64,000 bases of DNA, taken from contig NZ_JAPEMV010000002.1 of the NCBI RefSeq assembly GCF_026342355.1, forward strand, positions 1,054,001 through 1,118,000, in the 5' to 3' direction. A program made the position numbers and the translations under genes. Shown piece after piece: positions 35,812-45,490 of this stretch (position 1 is its first letter; each line of letters opens with the position of its first letter). The stretch comes from Streptomyces sp. NBC_00249. GTDB lineage: Bacteria > Actinomycetota > Actinomycetes > Streptomycetales > Streptomycetaceae. The notes beneath the pieces were generated by a model, which saw nothing but the letters and a program-made list of their open reading frames with translations, did no database searches and was not told the DNA's origin.

Positions 35812-37431
35812 TCAGCGCTTGCGCTCGACGCGCCGCTCGTCCCAGACGGGCTCCTGAGTCTCCCGCACGACACCGTCCGAACCGAAGACCAGGTAACGGT
35901 CAAATGTGCGCGCGAACCAGCGGTCGTGCGTGACGCACAGCACAGTGCCGTCGTACGCCTCCAGGCCTTCCTGGAGGGCCTCCGCCGACTCCAGGTCGAG
36001 GTTGTCCGTCGGCTCGTCCAGCAGCAGCGCCGTGGTGCCGGCCAGCTCCAGCAGCAGGATCTGGAAACGTGCCTGCTGGCCGCCGGAGAGCTTCTCGAAG
36101 GGCTGCTCGCCCTGGCGCTCCAGCTCGTAGCGGCGCAGGGCGCCCATCGCCTGGCCCAGCGGCTTGGCCGCCTCCGTCCACAGGATGTCGACGAGGGTGC
36201 GGCCGAAGAGCTCCGGGTGCGCGTGCGTCTGCGCGAAGTGGCCCGGGAGGACCCGCGCGCCCAGCTTCCAGTCGCCGGCGTGCTTGACGTCCTCACCGGC
36301 CAGCAGACGCAGGAAGTGCGACTTGCCGGAGCCGTTCGAGCCGAGGACCGCGACCCGCTCCCCGTAGAACACCTCCAGGGAGAACGGCTTCATCAGGCCC
36401 GTGAGCTCCAGGTTCTCCACGGTCAGCGCCCGCACGCCGGTCCGGCCGCCCTTGAGCCGCATCCGGATGTCCTGCTCGCGCGGCGGCTCCGGCGGCGGGC
36501 CGGCCTCCTCGAACTTCTGGAAGCGGGTCTGCATCGCCCGGTACCGCGAGGCCATGTCGGGGCTGGAGGCGGCCTGGTTGCGCAGCCGCAGCACCAGGGC
36601 CTTCAGGCGGGCGTGCTCCTCGTCCCAGCGCCGCTTGAGCTCCTCGAAGCGCGCGAAGCGCTCCTTGCGGGCCTCGTGGTACGTCCCGAAACCGGCGCCG
36701 TGCACCCACACGTCGCTGCCGGTCGGGCTCGCCTCCAGGCTGATGATCTTCTCGGCAGCCTGGGTGAGCAGCTCCCGGTCGTGGGAGACGAAGAGCACCG
36801 TCTTGCGGGTGGCCTTCAGCTGCTCCTCCAGCCAGCGCTTGCCCGGGACGTCCAGGTAGTTGTCCGGCTCGTCGAGGAGCAGCACCTCGTCGGGCCCGCG
36901 CAGCAGCGCCTCCAGGACCAGCCGCTTCTGCTCACCGCCCGACAGGGTGCGCACCTCGCGGAACTGCGCGGAGTCGTACGGGATGGCCAGCGCGGCCATG
37001 GTGCAGACGTCCCACAGGGTCTCCGCCTCGTAGCCCTGGACGTCGGCCCAGTCGCTGAGCGCCTGCGCGTACGCCATCTGCGCGGCCTCGTCGTCGACCG
37101 TGAGGATCAGGTGCTCGGCCCGGTCCACGGCCTTGGCGGCCTCCCGGATCCGCGGCTGGGACACCGACACCAGCAGGTCCCGTACGGTCGTCTCGTCCCG
37201 GACGGAGCCCACGAACTGCGACATCACCCCGAGCCCGCCGCTGATGGCGACGCCGCCGCCGTGCGGCTGGAGCTCGCCGGAGATCAGCTTGAGCAGGGTG
37301 GTCTTGCCGGCGCCGTTCGCCCCCACCAGGGCCACCACCGACCCCTCCCCCACGCGGAAGGAGACGTCGGGGAGCAGGACCCGCCCGTCGGGAAGGTAGT
37401 ACTCCAGGTGGTTGGCTTCGAGATGTCCCAT
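35812..37431 (-). CDS. ABC-F family ATPase
   Basis: A 539-residue soluble protein with two ABC cassettes and no membrane domain. Cassette 1 has Walker A GANGAGKTT (about 38-46), signature LSGGEQKR and LLDEPDNYLD. Cassette 2 has GSNGSGKSHF, LSGGQQAR and LLDEPTDNLD. The linker between them (FEELKRRWDEEHARLKALVL) is the P-site tRNA interaction motif region of ribosome-acting ABC-F factors. ATG 37431 has GGGAGA 9 nt upstream. ABC-F proteins act in translation or ribosome protection. Its place beside truA suits a translation role; drug resistance cannot be claimed. Confidence 0.93.
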   Translation of the reverse strand: MGHLEANHLEYYLPDGRVLLPDVSFRVGEGSVVALVGANGAGKTTLLKLISGELQPHGGGVAISGGLGVMSQFVGSVRDETTVRDLLVSVSQPRIREAAKAVDRAEHLILTVDDEAAQMAYAQALSDWADVQGYEAETLWDVCTMAALAIPYDSAQFREVRTLSGGEQKRLVLEALLRGPDEVLLLDEPDNYLDVPGKRWLEEQLKATRKTVLFVSHDRELLTQAAEKIISLEASPTGSDVWVHGAGFGTYHEARKERFARFEELKRRWDEEHARLKALVLRLRNQAASSPDMASRYRAMQTRFQKFEEAGPPPEPPREQDIRMRLKGGRTGVRALTVENLELTGLMKPFSLEVFYGERVAVLGSNGSGKSHFLRLLAGEDVKHAGDWKLGARVLPGHFAQTHAHPELFGRTLVDILWTEAAKPLGQAMGALRRYELERQGEQPFEKLSGGQQARFQILLLELAGTTALLLDEPTDNLDLESAEALQEGLEAYDGTVLCVTHDRWFARTFDRYLVFGSDGVVRETQEPVWDERRVERKR

Positions 37432-37484
37432 GCCGGGCATTCTCCCGGTCCGGCGGCGATCCACCCAACCGGATTAGGCGGCGG

Positions 37485-38336
37485 TCAGCAGCAGCCGGCC
37501 CCGGGCAGGGTGCGCATGTTCCGCGCCTCCTTGCTGCGGGCGGCCAGCAGCTCGTCCGCCGGGTAGCCGACCTCCTCCAGGGTGAGCCCGTGCGGCTTCA
37601 CCACGTGCACCGAGGAGTCCCGTACGGCGGCGGCCAGCACCTGCCCCGGCCACTCCACCGGCCGGTGCCCGTCACCGACGTGCAGCAGCGCGCCGACCAG
37701 CGAGCGGACCATGTTGTGGCAGAAGGCGTCGGCCCGCACCGTCGCCGTGACGATCCCGTCCGCGTCCCGCACCCAGCTGAGCTGCTGGAGCGTACGGATG
37801 GTCGTGGCGCCCTCGCGCTTCTTGCAGTACGCGGCGAAGTCGTGCTCGCCCAGCAGCGCGGCGGCGGCCTCGTTCATGGCCTCCACGTCCAGGGGCCACT
37901 GGTGCCACAGCACGTGCCCGCGGCGCAGCGGGTCCACGCCGGCCTGGTGGTCGCCCACGCGGTAGGCGTAGCGGCGCCAGATCGCCGAGAAGCGGGCGTT
38001 GAAGCCCTCGGGGGCCTCGGCGGCCCGCCACACCCGTACGTCGTGCGGCAGGCGGCCCGCGAGGCGGCGCAGCAGCTTGTCGTGGTGCTCGGCCCACACC
38101 TCCTCGGCCAGGTCGAACTGCGCGACCTGCCCGCGCGCGTGCACCCCGGCGTCGGTGCGCCCGGCGACGGTCAGGTCGACGGGCTCCCCCAGCCTCATCA
38201 CGGTCTGCAGGGCGCTCTCCAGCTCGCCCTGCACGGTCCGCAGCGTCCGCTGCTTAGCCCAGCCGGAGAAGTCCTTGCCGTCGTACGACAGGTCCAGCCG
38301 CACCCGGACGTGCCCGGGCTCCACCTCGTCACTCAC
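37485..38336 (-). CDS. truA: tRNA pseudouridine(38-40) synthase TruA
   Basis: A 283-residue enzyme modifying the tRNA anticodon arm. The catalytic Asp62 lies in [10 protein letters not shown]. The start region is [18 protein letters not shown] and the C-terminal core contains [19 protein letters not shown]. It ends in an unusual Gly-Ala-Gly-Cys-Cys. The start is GTG with GAGAGGAT upstream. It lies downstream of rplQ past a strong terminator. Confidence 0.96.
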   Translation of the reverse strand: MSDEVEPGHVRVRLDLSYDGKDFSGWAKQRTLRTVQGELESALQTVMRLGEPVDLTVAGRTDAGVHARGQVAQFDLAEEVWAEHHDKLLRRLAGRLPHDVRVWRAAEAPEGFNARFSAIWRRYAYRVGDHQAGVDPLRRGHVLWHQWPLDVEAMNEAAAALLGEHDFAAYCKKREGATTIRTLQQLSWVRDADGIVTATVRADAFCHNMVRSLVGALLHVGDGHRPVEWPGQVLAAAVRDSSVHVVKPHGLTLEEVGYPADELLAARSKEARNMRTLPGAGCC

Positions 38337-38368
38337 GTGACAGATCCTCTCAGAGATGCGGGAATGCA

Positions 38369-38403
38369 GAACGGGCCCGCCCCGGGAAGGGGCGGGCCCG
38401 TTC
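38369..38403. terminator. Terminator after rplQ (end of the alpha operon)
   Basis: A 15-bp perfect stem (GAACGGGCCCGCCCC and its complement) with loop GGGAA, 29 bp after the rplQ stop codon. It ends the ribosomal supercluster transcript before truA. Confidence 0.9.
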
Positions 38404-38432
38404 AGAGCCGTTCAGCGTGATCCCGGAGGGGA

Positions 38433-38897
38433 TCAGGCCTCCTTGGTCTCCTCGGCGGCGGGAGCCTCGACAGCCTCCGCCTCCTTCACGGCGCGCTTGG
38501 TGGCGGCCTCGGCCTCACCAGTGGCCTGCTGGGCGACCGTCAGGGCCTCGACCAGCTCGATGACGGCCATCGGGGCGTTGTCGCCACGACGGTTGCCGAT
38601 CTTGGTGATGCGCGTGTAACCACCGGGGCGGTTCTCGTAGCGCGGGGCGATCTCGGTGAACAGCGTGTGCACGATGCTCTTGTCCGTGATCGTCTGCAGC
38701 ACCAGGCGACGGTTGTGGATGTCGCCCTTCTTGGCCTTGGTGACCAGACGCTCGGCGTAGGGACGCAGGCGACGGGCCTTGGCCTCGGTGGTGGTGATGC
38801 GGCCGTGCTCGAAGAGCGCCTTCGCGAGGTTCGCGAGGAGGTGCTTCTCGTGCGCGGCGGAACCGCCCAGGCGGGCACCCTTTGCGGGACGCGGCAT
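38433..38897 (-). CDS. rplQ: 50S ribosomal protein L17
   Basis: A 154-residue protein starting [20 protein letters not shown]. The core ends near residue 118, and an Ala/Glu-rich tail ([18 protein letters not shown]) follows, as in other actinomycetes. It is the last gene of the alpha operon, 105 bp after rpoA with a GC-rich hairpin between them. Confidence 0.97.
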   Translation of the reverse strand: MPRPAKGARLGGSAAHEKHLLANLAKALFEHGRITTTEAKARRLRPYAERLVTKAKKGDIHNRRLVLQTITDKSIVHTLFTEIAPRYENRPGGYTRITKIGNRRGDNAPMAVIELVEALTVAQQATGEAEAATKRAVKEAEAVEAPAAEETKEA

Positions 38898-38971
38898 TGT
38901 TACTCCTTCAAATCTGCACCGGCCGTGTCAGGTACCGGTGACAGTTCCCTCAGGCGGTCGCGAGAGGGGGG

Positions 38972-38995
38972 TGTGGGGGGCGTGAGCCCCCCACA
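38972..38995. terminator. Hairpin between rpoA and rplQ
   Basis: A 10-bp perfect stem (TGTGGGGGGC / GCCCCCCACA) with a 4-nt loop just after the rpoA stop codon. It may be a partial terminator or a processing site that sets rplQ expression relative to rpoA. Confidence 0.55.
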
Positions 38996-39002
38996 AGCTC
39001 TT

Positions 39003-40025
39003 CTAGTACTGCTCGGTCTCGACGAAACCGGCATCCGCGTCGTCGTCCGCGCCGAACGCGTCGGCCGCGGCGGTCGGGTCGAATCCGGGCGGGCTGTCCT
39101 TGAGGGCCAGGCCCATGCCGGCCAGCTTCGCCTTGACCTCGTCGATCGACTTCGCACCGAAGTTGCGGATGTCGAGCAGGTCGGCCTCGGAGCGGGCGAC
39201 GAGCTCACCCACGGAGTGGATGCCCTCGCGCTTGAGGCAGTTGTACGAGCGGACCGTGAGCTCGAGCTCCTCGATCGGCAGCGCCAGATCGGCGGCCAGG
39301 GCCGCGTCCGTCGGCGAGGGGCCCATGTCGATGCCCTCGGCGTCGATGTTGAGCTCGCGGGCCAGACCGAACAGCTCGACCAGGGTCTTGCCGGCGGACG
39401 CCATGGCGTCACGCGGGCGCATGGCCTGCTTGGTCTCGACGTCGACGATCAGCTTGTCGAAGTCGGTGCGCTGCTCGACTCGGGTCGCCTCGACCTTGTA
39501 GGTGACCTTGAGGACCGGGCTGTAGATGGAGTCGATCGGGATGCGACCGATCTCCTGGCCCAGCTGCTTGTTCTGGACGGCGGAGACGTAGCCGCGACCG
39601 CGCTCGACGGTCAGCTCCATCTCCAGCTTGCCCTTGCCGTTGAGCGTGGCGAGGACCAGGTCCGGGTTGTGCACCTCGACACCGGCCGGGGGCGCGATGT
39701 CAGCAGCGGTGACCAGGCCGGGACCCTGCTTGCGCAGGTACATCACGACCGGCTCGTCGTGCTCCGAGGAGACGACCAGCTGCTTGATGTTGAGGATGAT
39801 GTCGGTGACGTCTTCCTTGACGCCCGGCACGGTGGTGAACTCGTGCAGGACGCCGTCCACGCGGATGCTGGTGACAGCGGCACCCGGGATGGACGACAGG
39901 AGCGTACGGCGCAGGGAGTTGCCGAGGGTGTAGCCGAAGCCCGGCTCGAGCGGCTCGATCACGAACCGCGAGCGGTACTCGTCGACGACCTCTTCGGTCA
40001 GCGAGGGACGCTGAGCGATAAGCAT
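39003..40025 (-). CDS. rpoA: RNA polymerase alpha subunit
   Basis: A 340-residue subunit that nucleates polymerase assembly and contacts activators. The N-terminal dimerisation domain is at about 1-230 ([40 protein letters not shown]). The C-terminal DNA-contact domain is at about 250-320 ([34 protein letters not shown]). The acidic tail ends FVETEQY. rpsD, which often precedes rpoA in other bacteria, is absent. It lies 150 bp after rpsK. Confidence 0.98.
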   Translation of the reverse strand: MLIAQRPSLTEEVVDEYRSRFVIEPLEPGFGYTLGNSLRRTLLSSIPGAAVTSIRVDGVLHEFTTVPGVKEDVTDIILNIKQLVVSSEHDEPVVMYLRKQGPGLVTAADIAPPAGVEVHNPDLVLATLNGKGKLEMELTVERGRGYVSAVQNKQLGQEIGRIPIDSIYSPVLKVTYKVEATRVEQRTDFDKLIVDVETKQAMRPRDAMASAGKTLVELFGLARELNIDAEGIDMGPSPTDAALAADLALPIEELELTVRSYNCLKREGIHSVGELVARSEADLLDIRNFGAKSIDEVKAKLAGMGLALKDSPPGFDPTAAADAFGADDDADAGFVETEQY

Positions 40026-40105
40026 GTCTGTGTTCCTTCAGTCGTGGACGCCCACTATTTGACGCCCGACGGTGTGCAGCACGGGGCTGCGGACTACAAG
40101 GGTAC

Positions 40106-40141
40106 GGGCGGTACGTCCCCCGCGAAGGGAACGCACCGCCC
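40106..40141. other. Hairpin in the rpsK-rpoA gap
   Basis: GGGCGGT (40106-40112) pairs with ACCGCCC (40135-40141), extended by three more pairs after one mismatch, with a GC-rich loop. It lies in the 150-bp gap between rpsK and rpoA, a possible attenuator or processing site before rpoA. Confidence 0.4.
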
Positions 40142-40175
40142 GGACACTCAAAGACGCACAGGTGCGTCCGCTGCG

Positions 40176-40580
40176 TCAGACGCGGCGGCGCTTCGGCGGG
40201 CGGCAGCCGTTGTGCGGGGTGGGGGTGACGTCCTGGATCGAGCCGACCTCGAGGCCGGTGGCCTGGAGGGAGCGGATCGCGGTCTCACGGCCGGAGCCGG
40301 GACCCTTGACGAAGACGTCGACCTTGCGCATGCCGTGCTCCTGCGCGCGGCGGGCGGCCGACTCGGCGGCCATCTGCGCGGCGAAGGGGGTGGACTTGCG
40401 CGAGCCCTTGAAGCCGACGTGGCCGGCGGAGGCCCAGGAGATCACGTTGCCCGAGGGGTCGGTGATCGAAACGATGGTGTTGTTGAACGTGCTCTTGATG
40501 TGGGCGTGCCCATGAGCGACGTTCTTCTTTTCCTTGCGGCGCACCTTCTTGGCAGCGCCCTGACGACCCTTGGGGGGCAT
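40176..40580 (-). CDS. rpsK: 30S ribosomal protein S11
   Basis: A 134-residue platform protein. It shows [40 protein letters not shown] and the C-terminal [16 protein letters not shown]. It lies 54 bp after rpsM in the alpha operon. Confidence 0.98.
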   Translation of the reverse strand: MPPKGRQGAAKKVRRKEKKNVAHGHAHIKSTFNNTIVSITDPSGNVISWASAGHVGFKGSRKSTPFAAQMAAESAARRAQEHGMRKVDVFVKGPGSGRETAIRSLQATGLEVGSIQDVTPTPHNGCRPPKRRRV

Positions 40581-40634
40581 CTCTTACTCCTACGGGAGGT
40601 GGTCGGTCCTACAGCGCAAGACCGCTGAACAGGA

Positions 40635-41015
40635 CTACTTCTTGCCCGGCTTCTTCTTGCCGGCGATCGCGCGACGCGGGCCCTTGCGGGTACGCGCGTT
40701 GGTGCTGGTGCGCTGACCGTGCACCGGGAGGCCGCGACGGTGGCGGATACCCTGGTAGCACTGGATCTCGATCTTGCGACGGATGTCGCCCTGGATCTCG
40801 CGGCGGAGGTCACCCTCGGTACGGAGGTTGGCGTCCACGTACTCGCGGATCTTGACGAGGTCCTCTTCGGCCAGGTCACGAACGCGGGTGTTCGGGTTCA
40901 CGCCGGTGGAGTCGAGGATCTCCTTGGACCGGGTGCGCCCGATACCGAAGACGTAGGTGAGTGCGATCTCCACACGCTTTTCGCGCGGGATGTCAACACC
41001 GGAAACGCGTGCCAT
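40635..41015 (-). CDS. rpsM: 30S ribosomal protein S13
   Basis: A 126-residue head protein contacting the P-site tRNA. It starts [20 protein letters not shown], has [20 protein letters not shown] and a Lys-rich tail (AGKKKPGKK). It follows rpmJ by a 200-bp gap with no recognisable gene, which may contain an internal promoter. Confidence 0.98.
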   Translation of the reverse strand: MARVSGVDIPREKRVEIALTYVFGIGRTRSKEILDSTGVNPNTRVRDLAEEDLVKIREYVDANLRTEGDLRREIQGDIRRKIEIQCYQGIRHRRGLPVHGQRTSTNARTRKGPRRAIAGKKKPGKK

Positions 41016-41215
41016 TCAATGGCTCCTGTGTGTTCGGGGGTCTTCCGCAAAACCACTCCCGACCGCCGACCAACCCGAAGTGGGTGATGGTACGTCCGGG
41101 TCCCCGGCCCCCGCCGGAGGTGCCGCCGGCCCCTCTCAGGGCTGGGCGGGTTCTGCGTATGTACGTTTTCTTACGTCGCGCGAAGAACTGCGGAAGGCAG
41201 GTCGGTCGGCGTGCG

Positions 41216-41329
41216 TCAGCCCTGGCGCTGCTTGTGGCGCAGGTTGTCGCAGATGACCATGACCCGACCGTGACGGCGGATCACCTTGCACTTGTCGCAG
41301 ATCTTCTTGACGCTCGGCTTGACCTTCAT
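41216..41329 (-). CDS. rpmJ: 50S ribosomal protein L36 (zinc-binding type)
   Basis: A 37-residue protein starting [15 protein letters not shown]. The zinc ligands Cys11, Cys14, Cys27 and His32 are present, so this is the C+ form, expected to be replaced by a Zn-free paralogue under zinc starvation. ATG 41329 follows GGAGAACC. It lies 61 bp after infA. Confidence 0.97.
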   Translation of the reverse strand: MKVKPSVKKICDKCKVIRRHGRVMVICDNLRHKQRQG

Positions 41330-41390
41330 GTTGGTGAGGTTCTCCGGGTCAGTGCCACCACCCCGCGTGAGCGGGATGCGGGGGCAAGAT

Positions 41391-41612
41391 CTACTTGTAT
41401 CGGTAGACGATCCGGCCACGCGTCAGGTCGTACGGGGAGAGCTCCACGACAACCCGGTCATCAGGGAGGATGCGGATGTAGTGCATGCGCATCTTGCCGC
41501 TGATGTGCGCGAGGACCTTGTGACCGTTCTGGAGTTCCACCTTGAACATCGCGTTCGGGAGGGACTCGATCACGGTGCCCTCGATTTCGATGGCACCTTG
41601 CTTCTTGGCCAC
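41391..41612 (-). CDS. infA: Translation initiation factor IF-1
   Basis: A 73-residue S1-like OB-fold protein that occupies the A site during initiation. It starts [20 protein letters not shown] and continues [20 protein letters not shown], ending RGRIVYRYK. It lies 140 bp downstream of map, a gap long enough for its own promoter. Confidence 0.98.
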   Translation of the reverse strand: MAKKQGAIEIEGTVIESLPNAMFKVELQNGHKVLAHISGKMRMHYIRILPDDRVVVELSPYDLTRGRIVYRYK

Positions 41613-41752
41613 GCTTCGCCTTTCGAATCGGCTACCTTGATCGGCTCGAGTGCGCCCATGCAGGCATGGAAGTGCACGAGAGCCGACGAGTCAGTCTACG
41701 TCAGGGCACCCAGAAAGACGAATCCGGAAAGTTTGCCCCAGAGTCTAGATCA

Positions 41753-42604
41753 TTACCCCAGCGGATCGGGCGCGGTGGTAACCCCGTACTCCGCGAGCTT
41801 CGCCTTGCCGCAGTCCGGGCTGGTCAGGACGATGGGGCCGGCCTCGGTCAGGGCGATGGAGTGCTCCCAGTGCGAGGACCAGGTGCCGTCCGTGGTGATG
41901 ACCGTCCAGTCGTCGGCCAGTACCTCCGTCTGGGCGGTGCCCAGGGAGACCATGGGCTCGATCGCCAGGCACAGGCCCGGGACCAGCTTGATGCCCTTGC
42001 CCCGCTTGCGCGAGACGTAGTTCAGCAGGTGCGGGTCCATGTGCATCTCGGAGCCGATGCCGTGGCCGCCGTAGTCCTCGATGATCCCGAACTTGCCGAG
42101 GCTGTGCTCACCGGTGGTCGGGCGGGGCTGGCGCTTGATGTACGTCTCGATCGCCTTGGAGATGTCCACGAGGCGGTTGCCGAGCCGCATGGCGGCGATA
42201 CCGGCCCACATGGACTCCTCGGTCACCCGGGACAGCTCCAGGAGCTCAGGCGCGTGTCCAGTGCCCACGAAGGCGGTGTAGGCGGCGTCGCCGTGCCAGC
42301 CGTCCACGATCGCGCCGGCGTCGATGGAGATGATGTCGCCGTCCTTGAGGACCGTCTTCTCGTCCGGGATGCCGTGGACGACGACCTCGTTCACCGAGGT
42401 GCAGATGGTCGCGGGGAATCCGCCGTATCCGAGGAAGTTCGACTTGGCCCCGGCGTCCGCGATGACCTTGCGGGCCACCATGTCCAGATCCAGTGTCGTG
42501 GCGCCCGGCACGGCCGCCTCCCGGGTCGCCGCGTGGATCGCGGCGACGACCAGTCCCGCCTCGCGCATCTTCGCGATCTGCTCGGGGGTCTTGATCTGGA
42601 CCAT
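41753..42604 (-). CDS. map: Type I methionine aminopeptidase
   Basis: A 283-residue metalloprotease that removes N-terminal methionine. Metal ligands are in ISIDAGAIVDGWHGDAAYTA, the GHGIGSEMHMDPHL stretch, CLAIEPM and the final WSSHWEHSIALTEAGP. The start is ATG 42604. A strong hairpin between adk and map suggests transcription from its own promoter rather than only from secY-adk. Confidence 0.97.
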   Translation of the reverse strand: MVQIKTPEQIAKMREAGLVVAAIHAATREAAVPGATTLDLDMVARKVIADAGAKSNFLGYGGFPATICTSVNEVVVHGIPDEKTVLKDGDIISIDAGAIVDGWHGDAAYTAFVGTGHAPELLELSRVTEESMWAGIAAMRLGNRLVDISKAIETYIKRQPRPTTGEHSLGKFGIIEDYGGHGIGSEMHMDPHLLNYVSRKRGKGIKLVPGLCLAIEPMVSLGTAQTEVLADDWTVITTDGTWSSHWEHSIALTEAGPIVLTSPDCGKAKLAEYGVTTAPDPLG

Positions 42605-42647
42605 GGGGAAACAGCCTTCCAGCTTCGGATCAGAGTCTTCTCAACAG

Positions 42648-42682
42648 TACGGCCGCGGTGCCCTGAGGACACCGCGGCCGTA
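42648..42682 (-). terminator. Terminator between adk and map
   Basis: A 13-bp perfect stem (TACGGCCGCGGTG and its complement) with a 9-nt loop, 19 bp past the adk stop codon on the minus strand. Confidence 0.75.
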
Positions 42683-42701
42683 TCTGCTCACTACGGGGGT
42701 A

Positions 42702-43349
42702 CTACTTCTTGAGGGCGTCCATCGCCCGCTTGGTGATCTCGTGCACCTCACCGAGGGCGGCGATCGTCACCAGCAGGCCCTGGGCCTTGTAGTAGTCGAT
42801 GATCGGCTCGGTCTGCGTGTGGTAGACCTCCAGCCGGTTGCGGACCGTGGCCTCGGAGTCGTCGTCGCGCTGGTACAGCTCGCCGCCGCAGGTGTCGCAG
42901 ACACCCTCGGTCTTCGGCGCGGCGTACGTGACGTGGAAGACGTGCGCGGACTCCTTGCGGCAGATCCGGCGGCCGGCGATGCGCTTGACGACCTCGTCCT
43001 CCTCGACCTCCAGGTCGAGGACGGCGTCGAGCTTCATGTTCTCGGCCTGCAGCATCACGTCGAGGGCCTCGGCCTGCGACACGTTGCGCGGGAAGCCGTC
43101 GAGCAGGAAGCCACCCGCGGCGTCCGGCTGCTCCATGCGGTCCTTGGCCATGCCGATGGTGATCTCGTCGGGGACGAGGTCACCGGCGTCCATGAACGCC
43201 TTCGCGCGACGGCCCAGCTCGGTGTTCTGGCTGATGTTGGCGCGGAAGAGGTCGCCCGTGGAGATGTGCGGGATCGACAGGTTCTCGGCAAGGAACGCGG
43301 CCTGCGTTCCCTTGCCCGCACCGGGGGGTCCGACGAGGACGATTCGCAT
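42702..43349 (-). CDS. adk: Adenylate kinase
   Basis: A 215-residue nucleotide kinase. The P-loop GPPGAGKGT is at 7-15, the AMP site in ISTGDLFRANI, and GFPRNVSQAEALD is conserved. The long-form LID carries Cys residues (RICRKESAHVFH, then CDTCGG), a probable metal-binding LID. The ATG overlaps the secY stop codon by one base (TGATG), so it is translationally coupled to secY. Confidence 0.97.
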   Translation of the reverse strand: MRIVLVGPPGAGKGTQAAFLAENLSIPHISTGDLFRANISQNTELGRRAKAFMDAGDLVPDEITIGMAKDRMEQPDAAGGFLLDGFPRNVSQAEALDVMLQAENMKLDAVLDLEVEEDEVVKRIAGRRICRKESAHVFHVTYAAPKTEGVCDTCGGELYQRDDDSEATVRNRLEVYHTQTEPIIDYYKAQGLLVTIAALGEVHEITKRAMDALKK

Positions 43350-44662
43350 CAGCGGAGGAACCCTTCGTAATTGCGCTGCTGGAGCTGGCTCTCGATCTGC
43401 TTCACGGTTTCCAGACCGACACCCACGATGATGAGGATGCTCGTCCCGCCGAACGGGAAGTTCTGGTTCGCCCCGAAGCCCGCCAACGCCATCGTCGGCA
43501 CAAGAGCGATGAGACCCAGGTACAGCGACCCCGGCCAGGTGATGCGGTTGAGTACGTAGCTCAGGTACTCGGCGGTAGGCCGGCCGGCGCGGATGCCCGG
43601 GATGAACCCACCATACTTCTTCATGTTGTCAGCAACTTCCTCGGGGTTGAACGAGATCGCCACGTAGAAGAACGCGAAGAACACGATCAGGAGGAAGTAG
43701 GTCGCGATGTAGTACGGGTGGTCGCCCTTGACGAAGTGCTTCTGGATCCAGGTGGCCCAGCCCGCGGTCGAGCCGCTGAACTGCACGATCAGAGCCGGGA
43801 TGTACAGCAGCGACGAGGCGAAGATGACCGGGATGACACCGGCCTGGTTCACCTTGAGCGGGATGTAGGTGGACGTACCGCCGTAGGCACGGCGGCCGAT
43901 CATGCGCTTCGCGTACTGGACGGGGATCCTGCGCTGCGCCTGCTCGACGAAGACCACCAGGGCCACCATCGCCAGACCCACCAGGATGACCACGCCGAAC
44001 TCGACCCAGCCATCAGCGATCTTGCCCTGGAGCTTGATCGTCCAGAGAGCGCCGACGAAGCCGGCCGCGATCGAGATGAACATGAGGATCGACATGCCGT
44101 TGCCGATGCCGCGGTCGGTGATGAGCTCACCGAGCCACATGACGACGCAGGTGCCGGCGGTCATCGTGAGGACCATGACGACCGTGGTGAAGATGGAGCG
44201 GTCCGGAACGATCTCGGAGCGGACGGGGCAGGTCCCGAACAGAGCGCCGGTGCGCGCGGTGGCGACCAGGCCGGTGCCCTGCAGGATCGCGAGCGCGACC
44301 GTCAAATAGCGCGTGTACTGAGTGATCTTCGCCGTGCCGGACTGACCCTCTTTTTTGAGGTTCTCCAGCTTCGGGATGACCACGGTCAGCAGCTGCAGGA
44401 TGATGCTCGCCGTGATGTACGGCATGATGCCGAGCGCGAAGATCGTGATCTGCAGCAGCGCACCGCCGCTGAACATGTTGACCAGACCGAAGAGGCTGTT
44501 GCTGCTCCCCATCTGGTCCACACAGATCTGAACGTTCTTGTAGCTCACGCCGGGGACCGGGATGTGGGACCCGAGCCGATACAGCACGATGATGGCGAGC
44601 GTGAAGAGCAGCTTCTTGCGCAGGTCGGGCGTCTTGAACGCCCGGGCGAACGCGGTGAGCAC
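43349..44662 (-). CDS. secY: Protein translocase subunit SecY
   Basis: A 437-residue ten-helix channel of the Sec translocon in the cytoplasmic membrane. The plug and lateral-gate region starts YRLGSHIPVPGVSYKNVQIC. Later stretches are GNGMSILMFISIAAGFVGAL, RRAYGGTSTYIPLKVNQAGV and the C-terminal QIESQLQQRNYEGFLR. It lies 188 bp after rplO with a hairpin between them, so it probably has its own promoter in addition to spc read-through. Confidence 0.98.
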   Translation of the reverse strand: MLTAFARAFKTPDLRKKLLFTLAIIVLYRLGSHIPVPGVSYKNVQICVDQMGSSNSLFGLVNMFSGGALLQITIFALGIMPYITASIILQLLTVVIPKLENLKKEGQSGTAKITQYTRYLTVALAILQGTGLVATARTGALFGTCPVRSEIVPDRSIFTTVVMVLTMTAGTCVVMWLGELITDRGIGNGMSILMFISIAAGFVGALWTIKLQGKIADGWVEFGVVILVGLAMVALVVFVEQAQRRIPVQYAKRMIGRRAYGGTSTYIPLKVNQAGVIPVIFASSLLYIPALIVQFSGSTAGWATWIQKHFVKGDHPYYIATYFLLIVFFAFFYVAISFNPEEVADNMKKYGGFIPGIRAGRPTAEYLSYVLNRITWPGSLYLGLIALVPTMALAGFGANQNFPFGGTSILIIVGVGLETVKQIESQLQQRNYEGFLR

Positions 44663-44782
44663 GGTGCCTCCTGCGACCCCCGCGCTACTGCGTCAGAGGT
44701 GACGGTCTGAGGGATCGACGAATACGTACAAGCAAAGGTGCACGCCACCTTACCGGCGAGTGTGCCCCCCGTGGAACGACCA

Positions 44783-44816
44783 ACCGGGGATGCCCCTTAT
44801 GTGAGGCATCCCCGGT
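44783..44816 (-). terminator. Hairpin between rplO and secY
   Basis: A 12-bp perfect stem (ACCGGGGATGCC and its complement) with a 10-nt loop, 35 bp after the rplO stop codon. It would end or attenuate the spc ribosomal-protein transcript before secY. Confidence 0.7.
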
Positions 44817-44850
44817 CGGGTTTCTAGCTATTTGTCACAAGAGTTTCGTC

Positions 44851-45306
44851 TTAGACGAGCTCGGTGACGGTGCCGCCGGCAGCGGCAATCTTCTCCTTGG
44901 CGGAGCTGGAGACGGCGTCAACCGAAACCTGCAGCGCCACGGAGATCTCGCCCTGGCCCAGGACCTTGACGAGGCTGTTCTTGCGAACCGCGCCCTTGGC
45001 GACCAGGTCGGCCACCGTGACCTCTCCACCCTCGGGGTAGAGAGCGCCGAGCTTGTCCAGGTTCACGACCTGGAACTCGGTGCGGAACGGGTTCTTGAAG
45101 CCCTTGAGCTTCGGCAGACGCATGTGGAGGGGCATCTGCCCACCCTCGAAGCGCTGCGGGATCTGGTAGCGGGCCTTCTGGCCCTTCGTACCACGACCGG
45201 CCGTCTTACCCTTCGACGCCTCACCACGACCGACACGGGTCTTCGCGGTCTTGGCACCGGGGGCGGGACGGAGGTTGTGGGCCTTCAGCGGGCTGTTCTC
45301 AGCCAT
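44851..45306 (-). CDS. rplO: 50S ribosomal protein L15
   Basis: A 151-residue protein. The N-terminal Gly/Arg/Lys-rich extension ([20 protein letters not shown]) reaches into 23S rRNA, and [20 protein letters not shown] is conserved. ATG 45306 is one base after the rpmD stop codon. It is the last ribosomal-protein gene before the hairpin ahead of secY. Confidence 0.98.
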   Translation of the reverse strand: MAENSPLKAHNLRPAPGAKTAKTRVGRGEASKGKTAGRGTKGQKARYQIPQRFEGGQMPLHMRLPKLKGFKNPFRTEFQVVNLDKLGALYPEGGEVTVADLVAKGAVRKNSLVKVLGQGEISVALQVSVDAVSSSAKEKIAAAGGTVTELV

Positions 45307-45307
45307 G

Positions 45308-45490
45308 TTAGTCAACCTCCTCAACCGTCACGAGGTGGCGGACGGTCTGAGCCATTCCGCGGAACTCGGGGCGGTCCTCCTTGACGACGACGTCGTTCAG
45401 GCGCTTGAGCCCGAGCGAACGCAGCGTGTCGCGGTGGTTCTGCTTGCTGCCGATGTACGACTTCGTCTGCGTGATCTTGAGGCGGGCCAT
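45308..45490 (-). CDS. rpmD: 50S ribosomal protein L30
   Basis: A 60-residue protein, [20 protein letters not shown] then [20 protein letters not shown], full length. Its ATG overlaps the rpsE stop codon (TAATG). Confidence 0.97.
   Translation of the reverse strand: MARLKITQTKSYIGSKQNHRDTLRSLGLKRLNDVVVKEDRPEFRGMAQTVRHLVTVEEVD

Noticed and set aside
35812..37431. ABC-F protein as an antibiotic-resistance gene
   Set aside because: No biosynthetic or resistance neighbours; its location beside truA in core genome favours a housekeeping translation factor.
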